From a bacterium (GTDB lineage: Bacteria > Desulfobacterota > Desulfocorpusculales > Desulfocorpusculum), in assembly GCA_037481695.1 (NCBI GenBank), contig JBBFLE010000005.1:124001-188000 (forward strand): 64,000 nucleotides of DNA, in the 5' to 3' direction. The first letter of the stretch is position 1, and each line of letters opens with the position of its first letter. Under the pieces are notes generated by a model. It had not been told where the DNA came from and made no database searches. It saw only the letters and a program-made list of their open reading frames with translations. The translations under genes and the position numbers were made by a program. Shown here piece by piece: positions 26,323 through 34,867 of the stretch.

Positions 26323-28185
26323 TCAACGGGATGGTTCGGCTTCCTGAGCAATCGCGGATAACCTTTGGATGCTCCAGGTTTGTTCTGCCAGTTGTATATA
26401 GAGTTGCTGACGCTCATCCAGGTCAGCCTTTCTGAAATGGTCATAAGGCTTGAAGGGCAAGCCGCTTCGCTGGATGAATTTCAAAAAGCCGGGGTTGTGT
26501 TCGTAACACTTGGGGTGCAGCGACTGCGCCAAGAGGTTCTGCTTGAGGTAGTGTTCCCGCTTTTCTTCGTAGGGCAGGTCGCTGTAACTGGCATTGAATG
26601 ATTTCGGAAGAAGCAGCAAGCCACCGATGCGATTGCGGTAATCGACAAAGTCAGCGGAATGTGCGAATTCGTCCTGGTGCTGCTCAAAGTGGTCAGCCCA
26701 GATATGTTCGACCTCATAGCGAACCTTACCATTGCCTACATACTCAGCGTAGCGGGAAGGCAGTCCGGACTGTCGCTCCAGAAAGTCGGTCATGCGCGCC
26801 AGCAGGCGGTGGATCATGTAGCGGTTCATCTTGTGCATGCTGAAACGCTCGTTGGCGCTGAAACTTTCTTCTTCGCGTAGACGTTCGGCGAGTAGATGGG
26901 CCAATTCTTCCGGTGACTTGCCGCGCACTTGCTTCATCACAGAGAACATTCCGTACTGCATGGTATTGTACGAGATGCTTTTCCAGTTCCACAGGCGACG
27001 CGCTAGCAGGATTTCGATGAAGGTGGCGAGGATGCGAATTTTCTTGAACGCCGTCACCTCGTCATCTTGGGGCCGGATGGCAGCCAGCAGGACGGGGTAT
27101 TGGAGCGTGAAACCCAGTTGGGCGATGTGGAACAGGTCTTCCAGTCCGGTGGTATATTCCTGGGCGGCCTGTCGCAGACGCCTGTAGCAGCGGGCGTAGA
27201 AGCGCATGTCGCCTTCGATGAAGTGGTAAAAGTCATTGCTCTTTTTCAGACCCATCGCTTCCCGATGGTCGCGCACCCAGCGGTGGAATTCTGTGCCCAG
27301 GCGGTCGAAATCTTGCGGTTTGGCGTGCTTCTTACGCTCGCGGATGGACTCGGCATACTGACTGCGCAGCCAGGCTTTGAAGAAATCGGCCATCTCGTCG
27401 GCTTCAGGTTCGGTCAGGATTTGCTGGACCTGTTTCCAGGCCTGGGCAGCGGCGGTGCGTTTGGACTCATCAGTGATGTTCGCCAGCAGGTAGCCTTTGA
27501 GCATGTCGGTCGGCGAGAGGGAAAGACCGCGATCGTTCATGGTCTCGAAGATGGTGTAGGCGTCCTCGTCATTGTAGGCAGTGATTTCGACCAGGTGGAC
27601 GTTTTCGATGAGCCAGTCCACGAAGTAGGGCAGCGTTTCGTCCTTGATCTCTTCGGGGAAGTGAGCTTCGATATCGCGGTAGCGGGCGTGGATGTTGCGT
27701 ACCGATTCAATCTGCCCGTTGGGGTCAAACTCCGCGCCGCTGAATAGCGCATCCATGACCGACTGGCGCTCAGGCACATCCAGGTTGAAGGATTTCTTGC
27801 CGTATTTGACGGAGAAGATCATATCGGCCACGTCCACTCGGTCTTCGCGGTCACGCTGCAGGTTGTGCAGGTAAATCAACAGCAGGGTGAGTGTGGTCAG
27901 GCGCTGCTGGCCGTCAATCAGGAATTTCTGGCCGCCCTTGTTGCTGACGACGATAGGACCCAGGAAGTAATGCCGGTAGGAGGCGACCGCTTCCCGGGGA
28001 TTGGCCTCGTCATGGTCTTCCAGGAAGCAAGCGGTCAGGTCATCCAGCAGTTCTTCCACCTGCTTGGACTGCCATTTGTACTCGCGCTGGTAGTAGTCAA
28101 TCGAGTACTTCATGCCTTTGAGCAGTTCTCGTACCGTTTTGGAAATGCCGTGAATTTCCCGTTGTTCATGACTCGATGTGGTCAT
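26323..28185 (-). CDS. DUF262/DUF1524 protein (GmrSD-like, defence nuclease)
   Basis: A 620-residue protein. The N-terminal DUF262 region has the ParB/Srx-like motif IDGQQRLTTLTLL and the preceding YYQREYKW. The C-terminal DUF1524 HNH-type region reads YEVEHIWADHF...RNRIGGLLLLP, with H in EHI and the N/R pair. This architecture is that of GmrSD-type, modification-dependent restriction enzymes. The ATG at 28185 follows GGGAGG. Upstream is the 36-base core repeat, not a methylase, so it probably acts alone as a type IV-like restriction or anti-phage protein. Confidence 0.88.
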   Translation of the reverse strand: MTTSSHEQREIHGISKTVRELLKGMKYSIDYYQREYKWQSKQVEELLDDLTACFLEDHDEANPREAVASYRHYFLGPIVVSNKGGQKFLIDGQQRLTTLTLLLIYLHNLQRDREDRVDVADMIFSVKYGKKSFNLDVPERQSVMDALFSGAEFDPNGQIESVRNIHARYRDIEAHFPEEIKDETLPYFVDWLIENVHLVEITAYNDEDAYTIFETMNDRGLSLSPTDMLKGYLLANITDESKRTAAAQAWKQVQQILTEPEADEMADFFKAWLRSQYAESIRERKKHAKPQDFDRLGTEFHRWVRDHREAMGLKKSNDFYHFIEGDMRFYARCYRRLRQAAQEYTTGLEDLFHIAQLGFTLQYPVLLAAIRPQDDEVTAFKKIRILATFIEILLARRLWNWKSISYNTMQYGMFSVMKQVRGKSPEELAHLLAERLREEESFSANERFSMHKMNRYMIHRLLARMTDFLERQSGLPSRYAEYVGNGKVRYEVEHIWADHFEQHQDEFAHSADFVDYRNRIGGLLLLPKSFNASYSDLPYEEKREHYLKQNLLAQSLHPKCYEHNPGFLKFIQRSGLPFKPYDHFRKADLDERQQLYIQLAEQTWSIQRLSAIAQEAEPSR

Positions 28186-28218
28186 TGCGGCCTCCCGATT
28201 ATCTGCGGCCGCGCCCAG

Positions 28219-28254
28219 GCCTCCAGCACCAGCCGCCGGGTGCGGTATTCGCCG
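28219..28254. repeat. 36-base core of repeat A, copy 2
   Basis: GCCTCCAGCACCAGCCGCC then GGGTGCGGTATTCGCCG, identical to 25672-25707 and with two mismatches to 30277-30312. It ends about 34 bases before the DUF262 start. Outside the 36 bases, similarity stops on both sides. Confidence 0.85.
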
Positions 28255-28290
28255 TGTCGGCAACAATACCCGAATGAAGGTGAAGAATGC

Positions 28291-29142
28291 TCATAGTTCA
28301 CACTCGTCCAACAGTTGGCGGACAAAACCGACGGCATCCGCCTGCGTTGCAGCATCAGGCCGCCCATAAAGAAACTGTGAGACGCGCCATGGACCGATGG
28401 AATGAGAGTCCTGGAAATCCATACGCAAGTATTCCATCGCCCTCATGGCTGTCGAATCCGTCAGCAATGGACGCAAATCCGCCGCCACGTCCGCGACGCC
28501 ACGACCGTAATTTCGCAGCACGTAGAACAGATCATAAGCATCCTTGTTTTCGCCGCGAATATGGAAGGCCAGCGCCTTGAGCACCACGAACGCCCCAGCC
28601 CCGCAGACTCGCATGTCCCGTCCGAGTTCGACCGTTTCGCCAACGATTGTCCGACCACTCAGTGCAACGATTTGGTTGTTCCGAAACGCAAGGTGCAACC
28701 CTGGCGCGATGATCGCGGCCCAGTCTTGGGTAAGCGGAAAGAGCCGCCCTGCTTGCGCCTCGGCGTTTTCTTCCGGCTCGATCAAAAAATCCACCGCCAC
28801 CGGAGGATCGCTGATCCGCCAACGCTGCCGCGTCAGTTGCCCCGCTTCGTTCTTGTCGGGCGCAAATCCAGCACGCCGCAAGCGCTCAGCCACTTCCTGG
28901 TATCGTTGTTCTCCCACCAGCGCAAACGCCAGCGCCAGGTCCAAATCCATGGTGCCCACGTATGGCGTGACATGGAGAGGCAACCGCTCCTGGTCAATCA
29001 AGAGCGACGGCACCAACCCGCCCACAACCACCAGTTCCGGCATCAAATCCCCAAGCTTCGTAGCCAGATACAGGCAGGTGGCTTTCACCCGCGCCACCTG
29101 TTCGGGCGGGTAACCGGCAGCGGTGGTCGGTTTCTCAGGCAT
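28291..29142 (-). CDS. AbiEii/AbiGii-like nucleotidyltransferase toxin
   Basis: A 283-residue DUF1814-type nucleotidyltransferase. An N-terminal VVGGLVPSLL followed by TMDLDLALAFAL supplies the acidic pair of the polymerase-beta fold. Further on, LKALAFHIRGENKDAYDLFYVLR matches the family's conserved K/D motif. Such toxins transfer nucleotides to tRNA or other targets and cause growth arrest upon phage infection. It overlaps the AbiEi-like gene by 8 bases, as usual for AbiE operons. Confidence 0.87.
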   Translation of the reverse strand: MPEKPTTAAGYPPEQVARVKATCLYLATKLGDLMPELVVVGGLVPSLLIDQERLPLHVTPYVGTMDLDLALAFALVGEQRYQEVAERLRRAGFAPDKNEAGQLTRQRWRISDPPVAVDFLIEPEENAEAQAGRLFPLTQDWAAIIAPGLHLAFRNNQIVALSGRTIVGETVELGRDMRVCGAGAFVVLKALAFHIRGENKDAYDLFYVLRNYGRGVADVAADLRPLLTDSTAMRAMEYLRMDFQDSHSIGPWRVSQFLYGRPDAATQADAVGFVRQLLDECEL

Positions 29143-30202
29143 GGTTTCCCTTGCTCAAGAATTTCCGGCGTATTTGTTCCGCGGCCTCTGCGGAGCGTTC
29201 AGGATGATTCTTCAAGTCCAAATAAACCTGCACCGGATGGGCGCAGCGAATGCCGGCCAGTTCAGCCGCTCCGTGAAAAACACCGATATCGTTGGGCAGC
29301 ACGAGCCACACATTTTCGCCGCTTGACTCCTCGCGTAATCCCACCGCCTGCAGAAGCGCAGCCGACGGCATTTGCTCCACATAAACAACCACCAACCGGA
29401 ACCCTGCAAACTGCACGAGCAGCCATGCTGCAGCGAGACCGGTCACCGCACACGCAAGTTTAGCTCTCGCAAACTCCTGGCTTAGCTTCTGCACAATTTC
29501 ATCGCTCGACCGGGCGGGGATATGCCCCCGCATGATTTGGTGCTTGGAAAAATCGTAAGCCGCGCGCCAGGCTTCCAACATCGCCCCAAAGTCGGCCAAT
29601 TTCACAGCGCCCTTCTTATCGCGCACCACCAGGCGCTGTTCCTCCAATTTGCGAACCACCCGGCTGGTTAACCCCTTATCCAAACCGGTGGCGTCCGCCA
29701 ACTGCTTCTGGCTGAAGCGTTCTTCTGGATGCATCAACAACCAGCGCGCAATCCGCGCGCTCTTGGGCGCGAACGGGCTCGAAGGCCGGCCGGGCCGGGT
29801 GAATTGATTCGGTTTACCTTCGATGTGCACGCGCAAACCGGGCGCTTCCACATGCGCGTTACCGGACAAATCCAGCCAACTGACCCCTGCTTCGGCGCAC
29901 AATCGCCGCCCGACTTCCCCCATGTACGGCACCACAAGCAAAGGGATCACCTTCTTCCCCATTGCCGAGGCACAACCACGCAACTGTTGAATCGCCGCCA
30001 ATATATCGGCAGCGTTCGCCCGGCTCTTGTATTCCACCACGAACGTGTCCTCGGCAGCGGTCACCACCAAATCAGCGAACGCCCTTTCCCCGGCCGATCG
30101 CGCAGGCGCTCGAGCCCAGACCTCTTCTCCTTTCAGCCCGAGGATCGCTGCGAGCCTTTGCGCAATCTCCTGAACTGCCAGTCTGTCCGACAAAGACTTC
30201 AT
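29135..30202 (-). CDS. AbiEi-like antitoxin/transcriptional repressor with nuclease-like N-domain
   Basis: About 355 residues. The N-terminal part contains a restriction-endonuclease-like segment (LVVTAAEDTFVVEYKSRANAADI). A winged HTH follows (SQKQLADATGLDKGLTSRVVRKL) and a C-terminal domain similar to AbiEi. It should bind its own promoter and counter AbiEii. Two starts are possible. ATG 30202 gives a leaderless transcript from a strong -35/-10 pair just upstream; ATG 30244 has GGGGAG but would lie upstream of that promoter. The operator-like palindrome over the promoter favours 30202. Confidence 0.83.
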   Translation of the reverse strand: MKSLSDRLAVQEIAQRLAAILGLKGEEVWARAPARSAGERAFADLVVTAAEDTFVVEYKSRANAADILAAIQQLRGCASAMGKKVIPLLVVPYMGEVGRRLCAEAGVSWLDLSGNAHVEAPGLRVHIEGKPNQFTRPGRPSSPFAPKSARIARWLLMHPEERFSQKQLADATGLDKGLTSRVVRKLEEQRLVVRDKKGAVKLADFGAMLEAWRAAYDFSKHQIMRGHIPARSSDEIVQKLSQEFARAKLACAVTGLAAAWLLVQFAGFRLVVVYVEQMPSAALLQAVGLREESSGENVWLVLPNDIGVFHGAAELAGIRCAHPVQVYLDLKNHPERSAEAAEQIRRKFLSKGNHA

Positions 30203-30208
30203 GTTGAC

Positions 30209-30238
30209 TTTATACCTAAAGTTGATCACGTGGTCAAC
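30209..30238 (-). promoter_or_regulatory. Promoter with overlapping operator palindrome for the AbiE-type pair
   Basis: On the minus strand, TTGACC (30237-30232), a 17-base spacer and TATAAA (30214-30209) form a good sigma-70 promoter. The predicted start falls on the ATG at 30202. GTTGATCAC-GTGGTCAAC (30221-30238) is an almost perfect palindrome covering -35 and the spacer, the expected place for autorepression by the antitoxin. Confidence 0.55.
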
Positions 30239-30276
30239 TGTCATGATTCACTCAACTCCCCTCGTTTCTCATCCAC

Positions 30277-30617
30277 GCCTGCAGCACCAGCCGCCGCGTG
30301 CGGTATTCGCCGCACTGGCTGATTTCCTTCTCTTTTACCATGTCCCAATTGAAGGGATTGGTACTTTCTTGATGCGATCCCCCCTGGCCAATGGAAGCAG
30401 GGATGACGATGGAAAAGAGGTTGACAGTAGTGGTTCTAGGAGGAGCTGGCCTTGCCCGTTGACAGCCAGAGCCCGGCCTCCAAAGCTTTTTTTACCCAAA
30501 AGTGCTTTGAGCTGAAATGGGTAAGAATCTATGACAATCCCACTCCAGGACCAAAGGCAGGATTGGGAAAGTTGAAAACATATGAATGCTTCACAAAGAC
30601 AGTGCGGCCAACAAGTG
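30277..30617. repeat. Repeat A+B composite (contains family P copy 6 at 30491-30524)
   Basis: The first 264 bases match 25672-25935 and the last 161 match 24371-24531, overlapping at the palindrome. It is therefore the uninterrupted form of a sequence found split elsewhere. On the minus strand it encodes the gene tail ending GEYRTRRLVLQAWM, directly before the AbiEi gene. Confidence 0.88.
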
Positions 30618-30660
30618 CATAGTACAGACTGAGTTGATGCGCCTGTTAGCCGTCATGAAC

Positions 30661-30883
30661 TCATGACTCGAATTCACCACGAGGCAGTCCTGACTGGCGG
30701 ATGATGGACTGAAGCGTCCCGATTCTTATTTCGTCATGGTTTGGGACAGGAACCGTTATCGTGCCCTGGGAGAGCTTCCTTTGCATTACGATTTTGGCCA
30801 CCTCGTCGACGCACCTCTATAAAGCCATGCTTTGAGAGAATGGAGCACACCTCTTTGCCAGAAAGAGTCCGAAGCCTACCCAA
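30661..30883 (-). pseudogene. hicA: HicA-type mRNA interferase, frameshifted
   Basis: From a TTG at 30883 the frame reads GRLRTLSGKEVCSILSKHGF then IEVRRRGG. The next part of the HicA fold, KIVMQRKLSQGTITVPVPNH and the C-terminal RIGTLQSIIRQSGL, is in another frame. The break falls at the catalytic GSH site, leaving GGQ or a missing His. It overlaps the hicB stop. The toxin should be inactive. Confidence 0.8.
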
Positions 30884-31091
30884 CTGCCACCTCAACTTGG
30901 GTTACGAAAATCTCCCCATGAAGACGTCGGCCGATTTCTTCGGGTGATGCTGTTTCAAAGAAAAGTTCCAATGCTTCCCGAAGATTGTCTCTAGCCTCTT
31001 CAACGCTAGAGCCTTGGCTCGCGATGTCTAACTCCGGGCACAAAGAAACGTAACCGTCACCCTCTCGCCCAATTATTGCCGTGAGTTTCAT
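30876..31091 (-). CDS. hicB: HicB-type antitoxin
   Basis: 71 residues with the HicB partial RNase-H-like fold: LTAIIGREGDGYVSLCPELD, ASQGSSVEEARDNLREALELF. The ATG at 31091 follows GGGAGG. There is no added HTH, so it is the short form. It is intact although its HicA partner is frameshifted, consistent with loss of the toxin first. Confidence 0.88.
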   Translation of the reverse strand: MKLTAIIGREGDGYVSLCPELDIASQGSSVEEARDNLREALELFFETASPEEIGRRLHGEIFVTQVEVAVG

Positions 31092-31942
31092 TTGTTGCCT
31101 CCCTTTTGACCACGGATTTCCCTCTCCCCAATCCATGTCTTTTTCCCTCGTGTCTCAACTGGCTATCTCAAGGACAATGCCAACAAGGTGAAACTGGAGA
31201 GCTTTGAGCTTGGCCCTTTCTTTTCATCCACAGGCTATTTTATTTCGTGGGAAATTCATTTCCAGGGGGCCTCATGGCCTTTTCCCCGAGCCTTGCACCC
31301 TCGAAATCCTCATCGGCCGGCACTGACACTGGGCTTGTCTCCTCTGCCGCATACCCAACGCCCAGGGTCACCAGGCGCCATCGAGCATTAACGGGACCCC
31401 CGTCCGGTGTAGGACCTGGTTGCACTGAGCCCACCCGCAAAGGTCCTGGGTACTGGAGTTGAGATCGAGGCGAAGCATGCTAGACCCCTTTTGTCATGCT
31501 GGTACAGAAACCAAACACCTCGATGGGGTCTCCCACGGGCTCTGTGGGCCAAAGCCCGATCCAAGACATGCTCCCTCGGGGCTTCCCTCTAAGCACTCGG
31601 CAACGTTGGACCAGGGCCGTGCGCAAGCTGGCCGAATATTACCACACATCCCTCGATCCCGTCACCGAGGAGGAACTGCGCATCACTTCCTCTGCCCCAC
31701 AAGTTCAAGCTGCTTCTTCCCCCCCCCGTGGCTGGCGCAGGCGTTGCGGGATCGGGTTTTTCTGCGAAGAGATTCTTCCCGGCCCCTTGAGGGTCTATGG
31801 AGTACGAGGGATTCTGGGCGCTTTTCAGATGCTTTGCCATCTCCTCTTTTCCCACCTCGTCTTTTCCTTATCCCAAGGAGCAGTTCCATCAAAGCTGCAC
31901 TCGTAGTTCCTCAGGCCTACCCCCCATGTGCCTTGAGAAGTC
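31092..31942. other. Gene-poor gap beside the defence operon
   Basis: 851 bases. Apart from a decayed integrase piece at about 31568-31800 on the plus strand, no gene is recognised. It follows the last gene of the minus-strand defence operon, so it should contain that operon's terminator, but none was clear. Confidence 0.5.
31568..31800 (+). pseudogene. Tyrosine-recombinase (integrase) N-terminal remnant
   Basis: The plus frame reads STRQRWTRAVRKLAEYYHTS then LDPVTEEELR, which resembles the SAM-like core-binding domain of phage/IS-associated tyrosine recombinases. The following strand-exchange part seems shifted (GIGFFCEEILPGP resembles the usual GIRFFYEKTL-RPW). No catalytic domain remains. 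Confidence 0.5.
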
Positions 31943-34867
31943 TTATCCGCTTGCTCCCTCCTGTGCGCCACCGGCTCTTTCGAGAATCTCGAAGCTCAGG
32001 TTCAACTGCCGTGCGGCCTCCTGCATTGCCTTGAGCGTGGGATCCTCCTCGCTCATCTCCTGCCCATCGCGGAAGATGATCTCGAAGCGCACGCCGAGCC
32101 CGAGCTTCTCCAGGTTCATGCGCGCGGCGGGTCCGACAAAGCAACGAAAAAGCTCGGCCCACTGCTCGACCGGTACGTTACCGCGGACCACAAACCGGCG
32201 GACCGTGCTCTGAGCCTTAGGAGTGGTTACAGTTGCGCCTCCTCCGGGCTCGCTGACGAGGGTGCCGGCACCCGGTCCTCCCACGACAACTGGTTTATCC
32301 GTGTCCACGCAGACTCCAGCTACTTCCTCGCCCCCGTGAGCCTTCGGTGTCTCCTGGGTGAACGGCGGGATGATCCATACGCCGTCCTCGCTGGGATCCA
32401 GGGACACCGACTGCTTGCAGTATCGAGTCTGGAGCGTAGAAAGACTTGATCCATGACCGATTCCCACCAATCCGTCAGCACACGCCTGGGCGAGCCCTGC
32501 GGTCACCGCTTCCTTGGTGGCGACCATGGGTTTGTCTGTGAAGCGCAGGAAAGCCTCGACAGCGTCTTTGAGGCGCAGTCCGCCTTCCTTCGGGATCAGA
32601 CCAGTGTCCTCCAGCGTCACCGTTCCCACGCGCCGAAGAATCCACTCCTCGTCTTCGACGAGCGTGGGCCATACATAGCCTAGGTGTTCCTGAAAGGTCC
32701 GGCGCGCATCCGAGAGCACGCACGACTCCACTTCCTGCCCGTGCACCCGAAGGACGACGGTGTAGGCGGGGCCCAGCGCCTCCAGCGCAGCCTTGCGCGC
32801 CGCGTCCAGGCGTTTCTTGAGGTCTTCGCGCTGCTCTTCGTCAAGCTGGTCCCAGTAGTCCGCGCGCACGCCCTCCAAGGCCGCCCGCTCCCGGTGTGCC
32901 TGCCGCAGTTTGCTTAAGCCCCGAGCGGTTCCCACCAGGAACAGAAGCGTGTTACGGTACAGACGGTCCTTCCCACCGCACCGGCTGCTGATCGCCTTCA
33001 CGCGTTGGAGGACAGTATTGCCTGTCTCTTCTTGTGACAGGCTGGAAGCCTGTCCTCCTTCGTCCCAGGCGAGCGACGGCGGCAGGACCAGCAAGGTGAG
33101 CGACTTCTGCTCCGGCAGGTCCTCCGCGGGGTTGACGATTACGCGCCAGGTCGCGCCGGCGACAGCTCCTTTCTGCGACTCGGTCCTGAGATCCTCGAGG
33201 ATCGCTTCCTCGAACGTTTCCTTTGCGCTTTGCTGTCGGTACTGGACGACCAGCTTGTTCAGTGTCGGCTTGGTGCCGAACCAGTAGCGCTTGCCCAGGC
33301 TCCCCGCCGTCGTTGTGTGCAGGTAGAAGCAGCGATTCTCCAGTTCGAGCAAGGCCCCGTCGGTATAGTTCCAGTTCAGGCCCTGCTTCGAGCAGGCGAG
33401 CTTTAGGTCCTTCGAGCTGAATCCGCTTCGACCGCCCTGGCCGCCGAAGGATCCGAGGAGGATTGCGGAAGCCAGACCCTGCCCGATGGACTCTCTTCGG
33501 TAATCGCCTCCGCGCTCCTCGTCGAAGATGCCCCCATTGGACCGTTCACCGGTCACATCGGCCGCTGCAACGGACTGATAGGCAGGTCCCCAGAATCTCG
33601 TCAGAGCCGCTTGCAGAGCATCTACGGACCAGCGGATGTGGCATGGCTGGATCAGGTGCTGGGTCTCGGTGTTGCCCTGCTTTCGACTCCAGAGATCACC
33701 CACGATGCTCGCGAGAAGACGCAGCACACCCCGCGTCCGCTGGAAGTCCGGGTGGCTGCCCCAGCGGGTGTAAAGCGCATCAATGAGAAGCGGATGGAAG
33801 GGATAGGCGCGCTCGATCTGCTCGCGGTAGGTGTTTTTCGCAGCCTCCGAGGGAACCTCCCCCGAGTGGTCCGCGTACATGGCCTGATAGACCTGGGCGA
33901 CCTTCGCCGGATACCAAGAGTCGGGAGATGGACTGCCAGCCTGCACACCATCCATGGACTCGAACAGGCGGGCACGCACAACCTCGTAGATCTCCTCGTC
34001 CGCAACCGGCTTGACGTCAGCCCCGAGGCGCTGGAAGCGCTTCTCCAGCGTCACGAAGGCTTCTTGCCCTTTTTCGCTCTGGGCGACCTCGTACTTACTC
34101 GCAGGCAGCGTCGCCACCACGACAGCCCCTGGAACCTGTTGCACGGCTTCGGTCAACTGCTGGATGAAGGAGACGGTCTGATCCGCGAGGCTCGTGTCAC
34201 CCACGGCAACCGCGGCTGCGCCCACGCAGTAGTCGGCCAGCTCGTCCAGCAGGATCAGGCAGGGGGATGCGGCGCGCAGAATCTCGGCGAAAAGTCCCTG
34301 CGGCACGCGCTGACTCTCGTCATTCGCCCGCACGCGCTCGTAGAGAGCCTTTCCGCCTAACTGGTACGCCAACTCGCCCCAAAGCGTGCGAAGGTGAACG
34401 CCGTCTTCCACCCGGCGGCCCTGGGTCGCGTCGCAGGTCTGGTTCGTGAAGACAGCGACGCCTTTCACCTTCTTCGGCAGTTGCCCGCCGATGGCCTTTC
34501 GCAGTCCCTCCGCGTGAGGTGATTCCTTCAACCGATCCGCGTGTTTCGCCAGGTGCCACAAGGCCACGAGGGTGTGAGTCTTGCCGCCGCCGAAGGCGGT
34601 CTGGAGGCTCATGACCCGGTCTCCCGATGACAGGCTGGATGCCTGTGCTCCACCAAGCGCCGCAGCGACCCGCCTCAACACGGTGCATAGCCCGCTCGTC
34701 AGGTAGGTCTTGCGGAAGAATTCCTCGGGGTCGAGATACACCTCAGGGGCGGTGCCCTGCACAACCGCCCACAGGTCAGCTGCGAAGACGGCCTCGGCGA
34801 GGCGTCCTTCGCGAATGTCCTTGTGAGGGATGGCAATCGCGTACCAGGGTTTTAGCGTTTCGTTCAT
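31943..34867 (-). CDS. DUF499 AAA+ ATPase of defence system
   Basis: A 974-residue COG1483/DUF499 protein. Walker A FGGGKTHTLVALWHLA lies near residue 90; Walker B is CLILLDELADY, with a DEL acid. The N-terminus PWYAIAIPHKDIREGRLAEA is the family start. Such ATPases are typically encoded with DUF1156 Zn-ribbon adenine methylases in defence islands, as here, although the methylase sits 8 kb upstream with a type III RAMP module in between. The C-terminal part contains Gly-rich low-complexity sequence and a helical end. Two short in-frame palindromic insertions (33010-33060 and 34628-34655) encode GGQASSL-like peptides. The ATG at 34867 overlaps the HEPN stop, so translation is coupled. Confidence 0.88.
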   Translation of the reverse strand: MNETLKPWYAIAIPHKDIREGRLAEAVFAADLWAVVQGTAPEVYLDPEEFFRKTYLTSGLCTVLRRVAAALGGAQASSLSSGDRVMSLQTAFGGGKTHTLVALWHLAKHADRLKESPHAEGLRKAIGGQLPKKVKGVAVFTNQTCDATQGRRVEDGVHLRTLWGELAYQLGGKALYERVRANDESQRVPQGLFAEILRAASPCLILLDELADYCVGAAAVAVGDTSLADQTVSFIQQLTEAVQQVPGAVVVATLPASKYEVAQSEKGQEAFVTLEKRFQRLGADVKPVADEEIYEVVRARLFESMDGVQAGSPSPDSWYPAKVAQVYQAMYADHSGEVPSEAAKNTYREQIERAYPFHPLLIDALYTRWGSHPDFQRTRGVLRLLASIVGDLWSRKQGNTETQHLIQPCHIRWSVDALQAALTRFWGPAYQSVAAADVTGERSNGGIFDEERGGDYRRESIGQGLASAILLGSFGGQGGRSGFSSKDLKLACSKQGLNWNYTDGALLELENRCFYLHTTTAGSLGKRYWFGTKPTLNKLVVQYRQQSAKETFEEAILEDLRTESQKGAVAGATWRVIVNPAEDLPEQKSLTLLVLPPSLAWDEGGQASSLSQEETGNTVLQRVKAISSRCGGKDRLYRNTLLFLVGTARGLSKLRQAHRERAALEGVRADYWDQLDEEQREDLKKRLDAARKAALEALGPAYTVVLRVHGQEVESCVLSDARRTFQEHLGYVWPTLVEDEEWILRRVGTVTLEDTGLIPKEGGLRLKDAVEAFLRFTDKPMVATKEAVTAGLAQACADGLVGIGHGSSLSTLQTRYCKQSVSLDPSEDGVWIIPPFTQETPKAHGGEEVAGVCVDTDKPVVVGGPGAGTLVSEPGGGATVTTPKAQSTVRRFVVRGNVPVEQWAELFRCFVGPAARMNLEKLGLGVRFEIIFRDGQEMSEEDPTLKAMQEAARQLNLSFEILERAGGAQEGASG
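33010..33060. repeat. In-frame REP-like insertion in DUF499 gene
   Basis: GACAGGCTGGAAGCCTGTCC, a hairpin, preceded by a second smaller stem GACAGTATTGCCTGTC. It translates as GGQASSLSQEETGN within an otherwise family-like region. Same family as inserts in the methylase and helicase genes. Confidence 0.75.
34628..34655. repeat. In-frame REP-like insertion in DUF499 gene
   Basis: GACAGGCTGGATGCCTGTGC hairpin followed by TCCACC. It encodes GGAQASSLSSG shortly before the Walker A motif. It keeps the reading frame. Confidence 0.7.

Noticed and set aside
31459-32034. Plus-strand ORF overlapping the DUF499 end
   Set aside because: Its second half is a shadow of the DUF499 gene and its first half overlaps the integrase remnant in another frame.
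31943-34867. A BREX system
   Set aside because: The DUF499 ATPase superficially recalls BREX ATPases, but there is no BrxA/BrxB, PglZ phosphatase or BrxL-type protease in the window.
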